Origin: Acidobacteriota bacterium
GTDB lineage: Bacteria; Acidobacteriota; Terriglobia; Acidiferrales; UBA7541
Assembly: GCA_003223215.1 (NCBI GenBank)
Contig: QHYH01000145.1
Span: 1-44,457, forward strand
DNA: 44,457 nt
Reading direction: 5' to 3'
Below are positions 1 through 8,684 of this stretch, one piece after another. A program made the position numbers and the translations under genes. Under the pieces are notes generated by a model. It made no database searches, was not told the origin of the DNA, and saw nothing but the letters and a program-made list of their open reading frames with translations. Numbering within the stretch: the first letter of the stretch is position 1; every line of letters begins with the position of its first letter.

Positions 1-1412
1 GTCAGGTTCAAAGGGATTTTTGGCGTTGCGGGCTTGACCGGCGGCACGGCGGAATCCACGATACGAATGTTGGTGGCCTTCAGGCTTGCGGAAACTCCCG
101 TCTGTTTTAGAGTTTGAAGTAATCCCTCGTACAATTGTTTGTTCGTGTCCACTTCGCGTTTGAGGATGTTGTACTGAACGGCCTTTTCGGCGATCACGTT
201 CACCAGTTTTTGCTGGTCCTCCAGCGCCTGCTTTACCAGGCCCTCGCGACGCACCGCGGCTAAATACTCGTTGGTGATCTTATCGGCGGCGCGCTGACGC
301 TCCTCTCTAAGCGCAGCTTCGATTTCATCAATCTGACTCTGAGTCTCCTTCACACGCGGGTATCCCGGATTGAACTTTGTGGATAGATCGGCCAGTTCGC
401 GCTTGAGTTCGGCCAGCCGCTCGCTCAGGTCCTGAACTAGCTTGTTATCAACGACACCGGGCAACGATCCATAATCACCTGACTGAACCAGCCGGTAAAC
501 AGCCTCCTTTTCATAGCGCTCCGCCTGCGCCTTAGTCAGTTCCTCCTGCAATTGTTGGAGCCGTTCATTGGCAACGTTCTGGCTAGTTCCTTTATCCGTT
601 TCAAGAAAGACAAGGCCATTTCGCTGCGCGTAGTCCTGCAACAGTTCTTCTGATTTTTCCAGTTTCGCCTTGACGCCAACCAACTGTTGAGACATCCAGT
701 CGGTCGCGTTTTGTGTCGCGTTCCATCGCGCTTCGAGATTTTGGTCGATGTAGTCTTCGGCCAGCGTGTTTGCAATGCGCGCGGAAAGCTCGGCATCGTT
801 GGAATCGAAGCGCACGGTCACGAGCCTGCTCCGGCTGACGGGATCGATTGTCAGGTGATCTTGGAACCGCTCGAGGACGCGCTGGTACACCTCCGGATCA
901 CGAGCGCGGCCCACAGCGTCTATCGCAAAATTGTGCTTGGGAGGCGTGAAGAACCTTGCTCGAAACTGCCACCACTTCGGCTTGTGAAATTCGGGAAGAG
1001 AGTCGAGATGAAGCTGATCGATGACCTGCCGCGCGACGCTTTCGCTGGCCAAAATACTGTACTGGGTTTTTAGATACGAATCGGAAACGGATTCCAGCTC
1101 ATAGAGATCCTTGATCGTGGGGATATCCGGATTTTCTTTCTGGATTTCCAGCAGGACCTGGGCGCTATAAACGGGCTTCTCTTTCAATGTGGCGATAAGA
1201 ACCACCGTAAACACGAGGAAAAAAACAATCAATAATGTGGCTAAGCGCTTGCGCAAGATGCGCGCATAGACGCGCAGGTCGATGGGTTCCTCGGGTTCCA
1301 GGATTTCAAAGGAATCCGACAGGTCCACCACGCGATTGTCCAGAAATCCTAATCCGGCACGTTCGCCCCGCGCACGACGCCGGTAAACCTCGACTTTATT
1401 TTGTTCGCTCAT
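1..1412 (-). CDS. Wzz/Wzc (GumC)-type polysaccharide co-polymerase, 3' end outside window
   Basis: Inner-membrane chain-length regulator for exopolysaccharide. I read about 470 codons from an ATG at 1412 to the left edge without a stop. The N-terminus is cytoplasmic, then comes a membrane segment (around residues 60-80, LLIVFFLVFTVVLIATL), the Wzz domain beginning YSAQVLLEIQ, and a long coiled-coil-rich periplasmic part. The proline-rich motif VPPVKPATPKIP, which precedes the second membrane helix in this family, sits at the window edge. Whether a C-terminal tyrosine autokinase (BY-kinase) domain follows cannot be seen. It starts 16 bp after the export-protein stop, so the two are probably co-transcribed. 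The family role is established; the substrate polymer is unknown. Confidence 0.9.
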   Translation of the reverse strand, partial: MSEQNKVEVYRRRARGERAGLGFLDNRVVDLSDSFEILEPEEPIDLRVYARILRKRLATLLIVFFLVFTVVLIATLKEKPVYSAQVLLEIQKENPDIPTIKDLYELESVSDSYLKTQYSILASESVARQVIDQLHLDSLPEFHKPKWWQFRARFFTPPKHNFAIDAVGRARDPEVYQRVLERFQDHLTIDPVSRSRLVTVRFDSNDAELSARIANTLAEDYIDQNLEARWNATQNATDWMSQQLVGVKAKLEKSEELLQDYAQRNGLVFLETDKGTSQNVANERLQQLQEELTKAQAERYEKEAVYRLVQSGDYGSLPGVVDNKLVQDLSERLAELKRELADLSTKFNPGYPRVKETQSQIDEIEAALREERQRAADKITNEYLAAVRREGLVKQALEDQQKLVNVIAEKAVQYNILKREVDTNKQLYEGLLQTLKQTGVSASLKATNIRIVDSAVPPVKPATPKIPLNL

Positions 1413-1428
1413 GCCGCCAATGCCCACA

Positions 1429-2634
1429 TCACCAGTGAAAAATCAGAAGGCCGGTCAAGGTTTGCGCCGCCACTTCCAGTCCTTTTGAGAAAGTGGTTTT
1501 TGCGGCGCTGTTGGGCACGAAAACGATATCTCTGGCTTCCAGCATCGGGTCGGGAGCTTTGCCGGCTAGAATTTTTGCCAGGTCAATCGGTGTTTGCTCG
1601 CGCTTGCCGCTTTGTTCGTCCGTGTGAATGATGCGTGCGCCTGCTTTCGATGCTGTTCGCATCAGACCTCCACCCAGCGCGATGACCTGCAGGACCGATA
1701 TTTTTTCGTTGGATTTCATCACGAAGCCACCCGGCCTCTGGACTTCTCCCACCACGTACACAATCCCTGCACGCTGAACTTTGACGATGTCTCCTGGATT
1801 TACGATTGGATTCTGATGAACATTCGAGGAGTCGAGTAGGTCCTTCAAATTCACTTGAACTATATTTTCGGAGGGAAATCCGTGCTTAGATGGGTCTGGG
1901 CCTGCCGTATTTTCTTCGCGCGCGTTGTCTTTCGCGAATGGCGCCATTTCTGCATCGCGACTCGCGTTGTTCTGCAAGCCTGCGCCACGCATGATGATGA
2001 CGGTTTCTCCGGCGTCATCCGCCAGGCCTTCCGCCAGCGAAAGAATCTCAAGCAAGGTCTTGCTGCCGCGGACCTGAAAAACTCCAGGTTTACGAACAGC
2101 CCCCAGAACGGAAACGGGATGGCTTTGCATCTCCCGCACAAACACGCTGACGTGTGGATCTTTCATGTACGTGCGTCGAAGAAGCTCCTCAAGAACAAGT
2201 TCCAGTTCGCGCGGCGTCAGCCCCGCGGCATACACGGATTCCAATAAGGGCAGCGAAATGTCGCCGGCCGACGAAACGCGGACTTCACGATTCAGCTCCT
2301 GCGCTTCAAAAACGCTGATGTCGAGAACATCGTCAAAGCCAATGCGATAGTCCTGCGGCCCCGCAGCGAGCGCTGCCGAATTCGCATCGAGTAGTTTCTG
2401 GAGGTGCTGATTCCACTCCTCGCTCGTCTGCAGTTTGTGCGGAGACTTCGTCGGGTCGTCCGCGGCGTCTTGGCGCACCAATGGTGCCCCTTGCTTATTC
2501 TGCGCGAGGAAGACCTCTGGCGCAGCTCCCAGACACTTCTGAGCGAACCAAATCTGCCCTAACGCTGCCCCCATCACTGCGCAGAAACAGAGAAGTCGAT
2601 TGCGACGGAATGACCGCTTGAAGACAGAGAGCAT
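1429..2634 (-). CDS. Polysaccharide export protein, Wza/GumB family (Poly_export + SLBB)
   Basis: Outer-membrane or periplasmic export channel component of the Wza/GumB type, 401 residues from the chosen start. The ATG at 2634 follows GGAAAGAG closely and gives an arginine-rich n-region and hydrophobic core (signal peptide, cleavage after about LGAAP). A longer reading frame extends upstream to about 2886, but those residues look non-coding. The Poly_export domain starts at DYRIGFDDVLDISVFEAQEL and is followed by two SLBB-type segments (HPVSVLGAVRKPGVF and VYVVGEVQRPGGFVM). The C-terminus ends in a hydrophobic stretch with a final tryptophan (LTGLLIFHW), as in Wza-like proteins that end in an outer-membrane helix. 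It lies directly upstream of the co-polymerase gene, the standard order in Wzx/Wzy-type EPS loci. Confidence 0.9.
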   Translation of the reverse strand: MLSVFKRSFRRNRLLCFCAVMGAALGQIWFAQKCLGAAPEVFLAQNKQGAPLVRQDAADDPTKSPHKLQTSEEWNQHLQKLLDANSAALAAGPQDYRIGFDDVLDISVFEAQELNREVRVSSAGDISLPLLESVYAAGLTPRELELVLEELLRRTYMKDPHVSVFVREMQSHPVSVLGAVRKPGVFQVRGSKTLLEILSLAEGLADDAGETVIIMRGAGLQNNASRDAEMAPFAKDNAREENTAGPDPSKHGFPSENIVQVNLKDLLDSSNVHQNPIVNPGDIVKVQRAGIVYVVGEVQRPGGFVMKSNEKISVLQVIALGGGLMRTASKAGARIIHTDEQSGKREQTPIDLAKILAGKAPDPMLEARDIVFVPNSAAKTTFSKGLEVAAQTLTGLLIFHW

Positions 2635-3058
2635 CACTCTTTCCATCTTTCGCAGACTCGCACTAGTGAGCGCGAAGGCACCAAGTTTCTGGGGACGTAC
2701 CAGCTCGGCCAACTTCTTTCTCCGAGTGCATTCAACTCCACCTGGCACCATGACTGGATGTTTTGAGCGTAGAGTTTGCCGAGGGGAGAGTCGATACAGT
2801 ACAGCCTGCAAACCGCATGCAAGTAAAGACCTGAGGTGCGGCGAAGGTTCATGCGCGCAACTGATGCTGTTGCAATGCCTTGGCAATCGAGGTGCGAGTT
2901 AGGAGTTGCTGGCTTTTCCTGCCAACGAGAATCTCTTCAAGCCGGGCCGAACCCGACGAGCCATCGTTCCAGTTGCCATTGATTCGGATCGGCTGCACGT
3001 CGATTGAGATTTCGTGGAAACTACGCAAGGCGAATTTGCACGAGTCGAGTTGCGCTTG
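2635..3058. other. 424-bp non-coding gap inside the EPS cluster
   Basis: This is the largest gap between same-direction genes of the EPS run. Open frames here (for example minus 2899-3102) have no family resemblance. On the minus strand a TTGACA hexamer at 3062-3057 is followed after 17-18 bases only by a weak -10 candidate (GCAAAT/CAAATT near 3039-3033), so a separate promoter for the export and co-polymerase genes is possible but not proven. The length would also allow a long regulatory 5' leader; I see no known riboswitch motif. Confidence 0.4.
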
Positions 3059-4201
3059 TCAATCCCTCCGCCCAACCACGGCCAATCTCTGAGCCTCATC
3101 AAGGAGCCTGCGCGTGATTATCTTCAACCTGGTCTGGCCGTAGACGAAGTCGAAGGACTTTCGGAAGAGCCAATCGGGTAGGGTTGGGGATACTTTCCAA
3201 TACAACTGGTGAGGTGGCGGTAGGGCCTGAATGCAGCTGCCGGGAACCGCCTGGTAGACGGCCTTTGAATTCTTATCCGAGCGAAAACGCGCATACGCAT
3301 ATTCCATCAGTGACGTCGCGCTTGTCGGAAGAGGAAAATCGGGCGGGAGCCCTGAACGAGGTGATGCCAGATAACGTCGCCAGGCGTTCCAAATCTCCCG
3401 TTCGTATGTGGCGATGTTTCGAAGGCGGGTCTCCGTGAATCGGGAGACTCCGGCAAGGTTGTTGCCGTGCACTCGATATTCGCTGAGCGGAGTTTCTACT
3501 GCCACAATGGAAGTCGCTAGCGGTGCGAGAACCTGAATCAGGGAATCCGAATAGATTTTGAGTCCGGCAGGCAGCGGGAAGATCGCCTCTGCGGCCAGGC
3601 GGCGCAAAGACAGACCGGAAGTCGGAGGCAACCCAAGCAAAATGTGCGGCCCCTCGGCGCTCAGGAAAGCGCCGCGCCAACCCGATGGCAAATCGTAAAG
3701 CGACGGAATCGGTCCCAGATACTTCCTGGTCTTGTCCACCAGCCGCATTCGGTTCACGGCGAAACCGGAACACGAATCGGCGGCAAACGCCTTGACCACA
3801 AGTTCGACCTTCTCAGGCAGGAAAACGTCATCCCCATCCAGCAGACAGATGATTTCTCCTGTGCTGTTGCGAAGAGCAGCATTCAGCGCGAGGGACTGGC
3901 CGCCATTCGCCTGATAGATCGGCTTAATTCGCGCGTCGAGCGAGTGATAGCACTCCAATATTCTTTGCGAGCCATCGGTCGACCCATCATCGCAAACTAC
4001 AATCTCCAAATGAGGGTAGGTCTGGCGCAGGCAGCTTTCGATCGCCTCGGGCAGAAAGGGGGCATAGTTGTAGTTCGATATCAGGATGGAAACTAAAGGG
4101 GTTTTCGGCAAAGGATCAAGGGGGACCGGTGTGAGCGGAAGGGTAACTCCAACGGGATTACGGTCATGACCTTTCTGTCGTGCGAGAACAAAGGTCGGCA
4201 T
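3059..4201 (-). CDS. Family 2 glycosyltransferase
   Basis: GT-A fold glycosyltransferase that would add one sugar of the EPS repeat unit from a nucleotide-sugar donor at the cytoplasmic membrane face. The start ATG at 4201 has AAGGAG seven bases upstream; that SD lies inside the end of the preceding methyltransferase gene. A longer frame from an ATG at 4219 would overlap that gene and has no better SD. Hallmarks: VSILISNYNYAPFLPEAI at the start of the domain, CDDGSTDGS (nucleotide binding) and LLDGDDVFLP (the metal-binding DxD). The length, about 380 residues, is normal for GT2 with a C-terminal extension. Sugar specificity cannot be read from sequence. Confidence 0.9.
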   Translation of the reverse strand: MPTFVLARQKGHDRNPVGVTLPLTPVPLDPLPKTPLVSILISNYNYAPFLPEAIESCLRQTYPHLEIVVCDDGSTDGSQRILECYHSLDARIKPIYQANGGQSLALNAALRNSTGEIICLLDGDDVFLPEKVELVVKAFAADSCSGFAVNRMRLVDKTRKYLGPIPSLYDLPSGWRGAFLSAEGPHILLGLPPTSGLSLRRLAAEAIFPLPAGLKIYSDSLIQVLAPLATSIVAVETPLSEYRVHGNNLAGVSRFTETRLRNIATYEREIWNAWRRYLASPRSGLPPDFPLPTSATSLMEYAYARFRSDKNSKAVYQAVPGSCIQALPPPHQLYWKVSPTLPDWLFRKSFDFVYGQTRLKIITRRLLDEAQRLAVVGRRD

Positions 4202-4202
4202 C

Positions 4203-5132
4203 TCAGCGCTCCTTGGCATTCATTACCAGCGTTGCGAGTTCCGTCTGTTGACCGCGCGGTCGACTAGCCGTTCTCGGGAGCGCCACGATATTGAAGTAGC
4301 CCGGCGAAAGGCGGTCTGAACACGCTGTTCCGGGCTGCTTATGAACGAAAAACTTATAGCCCAAACCCGCTAGCAGGTTCGTGGCGCCATCTGCAGCGAG
4401 ACCGAGATGGGCCGAAGCCTCGGGGTTCTTCTCGTAAATCACTATGGGATGCATGGAAGTCAAAAGATTCGTTGCGCCACGCAGTACCAACTCTTCCGCT
4501 CCCTCCGCGTCCATTTTTATGACGTCCACGCGGCCTCCACCGGCTTGGTTCAGAATATTGTCCAGGGATTCCGTGGCTACCTGCTCCCCACCACTCTCGC
4601 AACATGGGTCTTTGCCAAGGGAGTTGCGCACTGGATCGGTGCCGTAATACAGCCAAGCGGTGCCCGCCTTGTCGGAAGCAGCGAGAGGAAAAGCAAGCGC
4701 GTTCCTTAGGTTGTTCAATGCGATGTTTTTCTGTAGGCCCTCGAACGACTGCACCGTTGGCTCAAGCGCAATCACGCGACCTGATTCGCCCACCAGCTTA
4801 CTGGCCACTAGCGTGTAAATGCCGAAGTTGGCGCCCACGTCGACGAACGTGTCGCCGGGAGAGAGCAATCTTTCTAACTCGGTCAACTCGGGTTCGTAGT
4901 TTTCGCGGAACACAAAGAGGAATTTCCCGAGACCGCGCCACTCGCCCGGCAAGACCATCTTCACCTGCCATCTTCGCAGGTTCACGATAACCACATTCTG
5001 CATAAGGCATCTTGCCATCCAGGAAAACAAACGAACTATCGTGAGCAGCGGTCTCCGTTGAAACCCATATTGCGTCTTAAGAAATTGCCATTTACTTCTC
5101 AGGTGAACAAAGGGATTTTTGTGTCGATACAC
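4203..5132 (-). CDS. FkbM family SAM-dependent methyltransferase (copy 1)
   Basis: Probable sugar O-methyltransferase acting on the EPS repeat unit, 309 residues. I choose the GTG at 5132 because AAGGAG lies five bases upstream and it leaves a 20-bp gap to the preceding GT4 gene; the longer frame from 5201 overlaps that gene. The SAM-binding motif I is FVDVGANFGIYTLVASKLVG, followed by VIALEPTVQSFEGLQKNI and the FkbM signature VDVIKMDAEGAEELVLRGA. It is a close paralogue of the gene at 6442-7392: most blocks align without gaps, including the N-terminal region before the SAM domain. The methylated position is unknown. Confidence 0.88.
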   Translation of the reverse strand: MYRHKNPFVHLRSKWQFLKTQYGFQRRPLLTIVRLFSWMARCLMQNVVIVNLRRWQVKMVLPGEWRGLGKFLFVFRENYEPELTELERLLSPGDTFVDVGANFGIYTLVASKLVGESGRVIALEPTVQSFEGLQKNIALNNLRNALAFPLAASDKAGTAWLYYGTDPVRNSLGKDPCCESGGEQVATESLDNILNQAGGGRVDVIKMDAEGAEELVLRGATNLLTSMHPIVIYEKNPEASAHLGLAADGATNLLAGLGYKFFVHKQPGTACSDRLSPGYFNIVALPRTASRPRGQQTELATLVMNAKER

Positions 5133-5152
5133 GTTTGCTCCTTGCAAACACT

Positions 5153-6445
5153 TCAGTTGCTGCTTCCGGTGCCTGCGGGCAGATGTCGATCGAGAGCCCA
5201 TAGCCTTTCTGCCCGGTCAAAAGGCTCTCGCGCGCTCAGGACTTCCTCATACAACTTTGACATCCGTTCAGCCCGCCTCTCCCAGGTTTGAGTTTCCGCA
5301 AAGGCTCGACCGGCATCGCCCAGACTCCGGCGTATCTGTGGATGCAGGGCAAGCTCGCGGATGGCGCTCACAATTCCTGTCACAGTTTCGTGAGGATTCG
5401 TGACCGGAACCTTGATCCCAGCGTCTGGCGGGACAAAAGTACCAACACCTTGATGATCCAGAGTCAGAATCGGCAAGCCGTGCCCCATCGCCTCCAAGAC
5501 CTGCATGCCGTAGGAATCGCGCAAGCTGGTAAAGAGGAAAGCATCTGCACTTCTATACAGGGAAGGCATTTCGCTCCAGGGCACTGCTCCAAGGAATTCG
5601 ACCTTGTTCTCAAGATGCAGGGCTTTTGCGCACTTCTCCCACGTCTGGCGCATTTCACCGTCACCGGCGATCACCAGTCTCGCGCGGATGTCACGGGCCT
5701 CTGCAAATGCTTCGAGCGCCAAGGGCAAGGCCTTTCGAGGTAACATTCGCCCCACCCAAAGCAAGGTGAACGTATCGCCGTTCGCTTTAGAGATTTTGGT
5801 GTTTCGAATAAAATCCGCGGGGATACCGGAATCAAGCCACAGGCGGACATCCCTTGCCCCGAGAACTTTGAGCAAGTCCGCAGTTTCGTGGTTCGTGGCG
5901 AGTGCGACGCGGCTTGCTCTTGCCGTCTTCCGCAGAAACGGCGAGAACCGCACGGCACGCAGACGAACACTTCTAAGGACTTCGCGGTTCCAGGCGCGGC
6001 CGAAATAGCGTCGAAAAGACGCTGGCGCTTTCTGCGCGCCTCCCAGCGGACCCCATATGAAGGGGACAGGCAGCTTCCAGAACGGGGACGACGCGCTGAC
6101 AGAGCCCCAGCAGAGGTGGTGAACAATGTCGAAGCCGATTTCTTTGTGCAGCATGATCGCCTTCTCGTAGGCAAGCCGCAACCAAATCCAGTAATGAAAC
6201 TTGAGCCCCCTGCCGCTACCACGGGGATCCAAAGGATCAATCCAGCGAGGAATGGACACCCAGTGAAACGTCAAATGTGGGTTTGGACATTGGGCAAAGA
6301 ATCTTTCGATATTGGGTCGATCGTGAGGATGCGCCACGACCCAGACGTTATGATTGCGGGAAAGCTGCCACGCCCAGTTCCAAGTGCCGCCGGACTCAGA
6401 ACCAGAGTGCGGACTACACACGTGCCCTATCAAAAGAACCTTCAT
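5153..6445 (-). CDS. Family 4 glycosyltransferase (GT-B fold)
   Basis: Retaining glycosyltransferase of the EPS cluster, 430 residues. The start ATG at 6445 overlaps the stop of the upstream FkbM gene by 4 bp (ATGA), which indicates translational coupling; the longer frame to 6505 adds unrelated residues. The N-terminus (MKVLLIGHVCSPHSGSESGG) is the acceptor-side Rossmann domain. The donor domain starts at FTLLWVGRMLPRKALPLALE, followed by ARLVIAGDGEM and the E-x7-E-like region DSYGMQVLEAMGHGLPILT. It lies between two FkbM methyltransferase genes, suggesting glycosylation followed by methylation of the same residue. Donor sugar unknown. Confidence 0.88.
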   Translation of the reverse strand: MKVLLIGHVCSPHSGSESGGTWNWAWQLSRNHNVWVVAHPHDRPNIERFFAQCPNPHLTFHWVSIPRWIDPLDPRGSGRGLKFHYWIWLRLAYEKAIMLHKEIGFDIVHHLCWGSVSASSPFWKLPVPFIWGPLGGAQKAPASFRRYFGRAWNREVLRSVRLRAVRFSPFLRKTARASRVALATNHETADLLKVLGARDVRLWLDSGIPADFIRNTKISKANGDTFTLLWVGRMLPRKALPLALEAFAEARDIRARLVIAGDGEMRQTWEKCAKALHLENKVEFLGAVPWSEMPSLYRSADAFLFTSLRDSYGMQVLEAMGHGLPILTLDHQGVGTFVPPDAGIKVPVTNPHETVTGIVSAIRELALHPQIRRSLGDAGRAFAETQTWERRAERMSKLYEEVLSAREPFDRAERLWALDRHLPAGTGSSN

Positions 6446-7392
6446 ATCTGTTGCCCAGGAATCGCCACGACATTGCCGCCTAGGGGGGGCGACGTCGTGT
6501 TGCAAAGTGCCCCGCGCTGAACAACGAAGAATTTGTAACCAAGCGACCGCAGAAAGTCCCAGGCTCCAAATGGGGAAAGGCCGATCGGGGCAGTGCCCTC
6601 AGGAAAGATCTCAAAGATAATCAGAGGATGCATGGAAGTCACAATCCTTCTCGCCCCGCGCAGCACCAACTCTTCCGCTCCCTGCACGTCCATCTTGATC
6701 ACATCGACGCGGTTGGTCGAGGTTCGGTCCAGCACACGATCAAGCTGCTCCATCTCAATTTCTTCCGCTTCTTCCTTCCAGGAAGGGTCTTTGCCCAACG
6801 AGTTGAGGCCTGGATTGGGGCCGCGGTAGAGCCGGCATCGCCCAGTTGTCTGCCCCAGGGCAAAAGGGAATGCAAGCACATTCTTTAGACCATTCAGCGC
6901 AATATTTCGCTGCAATATGGGGAATGACTGTGCCGATGGTTCGAAGGCGATGACCCGGCCCGTGTCACCGACGATTCTGCTCGCCACGACGGTATAGATC
7001 CCAATGTTCGCTCCGGCATCGACGAAAATGCTCCCCGGAGAAAGGATTGTTTCCAAGCACGCGAGTTCAGGTTCGTAATGTTCCCGAAAGGTGAAAATCA
7101 ACTTTGCGACCCCTCGCCATTGGGCTGGCAAGAACATCTTTACATTCCACCGACACAAGAATGCGATCGCCGGGCGGCGCAAGAAGCACCTCGTCCGCCA
7201 AGCCAGCAAACGGCTGACGGTGAGCACCGGATCCCGACGGTAAGCCTCCTGAACAGTCAGGTATTTCCATTTCCCCCAAATGGTCCAAAGATTTTTCAAC
7301 GAATCCCGGACCCAAGAAAGGCCTTCTCGTTGCAAATTTCTCAAACTATCAAGACTTCTTCTGGCTTCAAGCTGTGAATCAATAGCGGGCAT
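6442..7392 (-). CDS. FkbM family SAM-dependent methyltransferase (copy 2)
   Basis: Paralogue of the methyltransferase at 4203-5132, 316 residues. The ATG at 7392 is preceded by AAGGAAGGA at good spacing. Motif I is FVDAGANIGIYTVVASRIVG, then VIAFEPSAQSFPILQRNI and VDVIKMDVQGAEELVLRGA. The N-terminal segment (KWKYLTVQEAYRRDPVLTVS) matches the other copy (KWQFLKTQYGFQRRPLLTIV), so the two probably arose by duplication rather than independent acquisition. It overlaps the next GT4 gene by 4 bp. It probably methylates a different sugar or position of the repeat unit; this is inference. Confidence 0.88.
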   Translation of the reverse strand: MPAIDSQLEARRSLDSLRNLQREGLSWVRDSLKNLWTIWGKWKYLTVQEAYRRDPVLTVSRLLAWRTRCFLRRPAIAFLCRWNVKMFLPAQWRGVAKLIFTFREHYEPELACLETILSPGSIFVDAGANIGIYTVVASRIVGDTGRVIAFEPSAQSFPILQRNIALNGLKNVLAFPFALGQTTGRCRLYRGPNPGLNSLGKDPSWKEEAEEIEMEQLDRVLDRTSTNRVDVIKMDVQGAEELVLRGARRIVTSMHPLIIFEIFPEGTAPIGLSPFGAWDFLRSLGYKFFVVQRGALCNTTSPPLGGNVVAIPGQQI

Positions 7393-7451
7393 CGCCGTCC
7401 TTCCTTAGATCGAGTCACTATTTCGAGAGCAACAGCACCGAGTTCATCGCG

Positions 7452-8684
7452 TCACACTTGATTCCTTTGCATGGACGTGGAAAGCGCAGCTGAGCGGGCT
7501 TCTTGAAATGCACTTCCGCGGATCGCCGTGTCGTAGATTCGCATGAGCGTGTCGTAGTTAAGTTCGGCGGTGTATTTGCTTAAGTATTGTGCTCGCGCGG
7601 CTCTGCCCACCATTTCCATTTCCTGCGGATAGGTCCAAGCCCATTCCGTTTTGGCCGCCAGATCATCAGGGTTGCCGGTTTCGAAGAGCAGCCCGGTCTT
7701 TCGATCTTCCACCAATTCCGGCATCGCACCGGAACAGGAGGCAATCACGGGCAATCCGCAAGCAAAGGCCTCGATGGCAACAAGTCCGAAGGTCTCCAGA
7801 TATCCTTCCGATGGCCAAATCAAAAAGCGCGCGCCTTTCATCAACTCGAGACATTTTTGTTGAGGCAAATGCGAAAACACTGTCACCGAGGGATTCTCTC
7901 TCTGAAACTCGCGGACCTCGTTTTGGAGTGGGCCGTCCCCTGCTATCGTCAAAGGAATGTGTTTTAGCCTTTGCCAGGCCTTCAGTAGAGTCCTTATGCC
8001 CTTCTCGGGAACCAGCCGGCCCAGAAAGAGCGCATAGTCGCCGGGTTCTCGCCTGATTCCGGGATCGTCGTTCAAGAAATGGGGCTTCAGGAAGATCTTT
8101 TTCGCCGGTAAACCTGCGGCGATGAATTTCTGGCATGAGAATTGAGTAAAAGCAATGTAGGCGTCTACCTGTTCGTGCCAGGTTTCTAGAAGTCGATGGA
8201 CGCTAATCATTCCGGCCACAACAGCCGTTTGAGGGCGGGAATTGTGATAGCAGCCGTGCACCACTGCTGGCCACGGGATACTTCGCCCCAGACAGTCCTC
8301 GCATACCTTGCCCTCCCGATAATGCGTTGTCGCAGGACAAACGAGGCGGTGGTTATGCAACGATTGCACCACAGCCGCTCCCTCTTCTTTGCACGTGTAG
8401 TAGGCGGCGGGGGAAATCAGGGGAAACGTATTGTGGAAGTGAACCAGCTGGGGCCTCTCTTTTCGCAAGATCGAACGCAACTCCCGCGCAGTATCCCAGG
8501 CCCAAAGCGTCCGAATCCCTGTTTTCATGTTCTTCAAGATGCCGTCGTTCGGCATTTCCATATTCTGCCGAACGTATTCCACAACCTCGTGGCCGGCCGA
8601 GCGAAGCAGCGCTCCCTCGCGGGAGAAGACGACATCTTCGCCGCCAGGAGAGCGGTAGCGGTTGTGGGCAATGAGCAGCTTCAT
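7452..8684 (-). CDS. Family 4 glycosyltransferase (GT-B fold)
   Basis: Second GT4 enzyme of the cluster, 410 residues. It starts MKLLIAHNRYRSPGGEDVVF, a common opening in this group. The middle has a cysteine-containing segment (HNHRLVCPATTHYREGKVCE, then DCLG), often seen in GT4 enzymes of capsule and EPS loci. The donor domain begins DYALFLGRLVPEKGIRTLLK, followed by PLTIAGDGPL and the motif GYLETFGLVAIEAFACGLPV. The start overlaps the stop of the Wzy-like gene by 4 bp, so it is translationally coupled to it. A 59-bp gap separates it from the following FkbM gene. Confidence 0.9.
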   Translation of the reverse strand: MKLLIAHNRYRSPGGEDVVFSREGALLRSAGHEVVEYVRQNMEMPNDGILKNMKTGIRTLWAWDTARELRSILRKERPQLVHFHNTFPLISPAAYYTCKEEGAAVVQSLHNHRLVCPATTHYREGKVCEDCLGRSIPWPAVVHGCYHNSRPQTAVVAGMISVHRLLETWHEQVDAYIAFTQFSCQKFIAAGLPAKKIFLKPHFLNDDPGIRREPGDYALFLGRLVPEKGIRTLLKAWQRLKHIPLTIAGDGPLQNEVREFQRENPSVTVFSHLPQQKCLELMKGARFLIWPSEGYLETFGLVAIEAFACGLPVIASCSGAMPELVEDRKTGLLFETGNPDDLAAKTEWAWTYPQEMEMVGRAARAQYLSKYTAELNYDTLMRIYDTAIRGSAFQEARSAALSTSMQRNQV

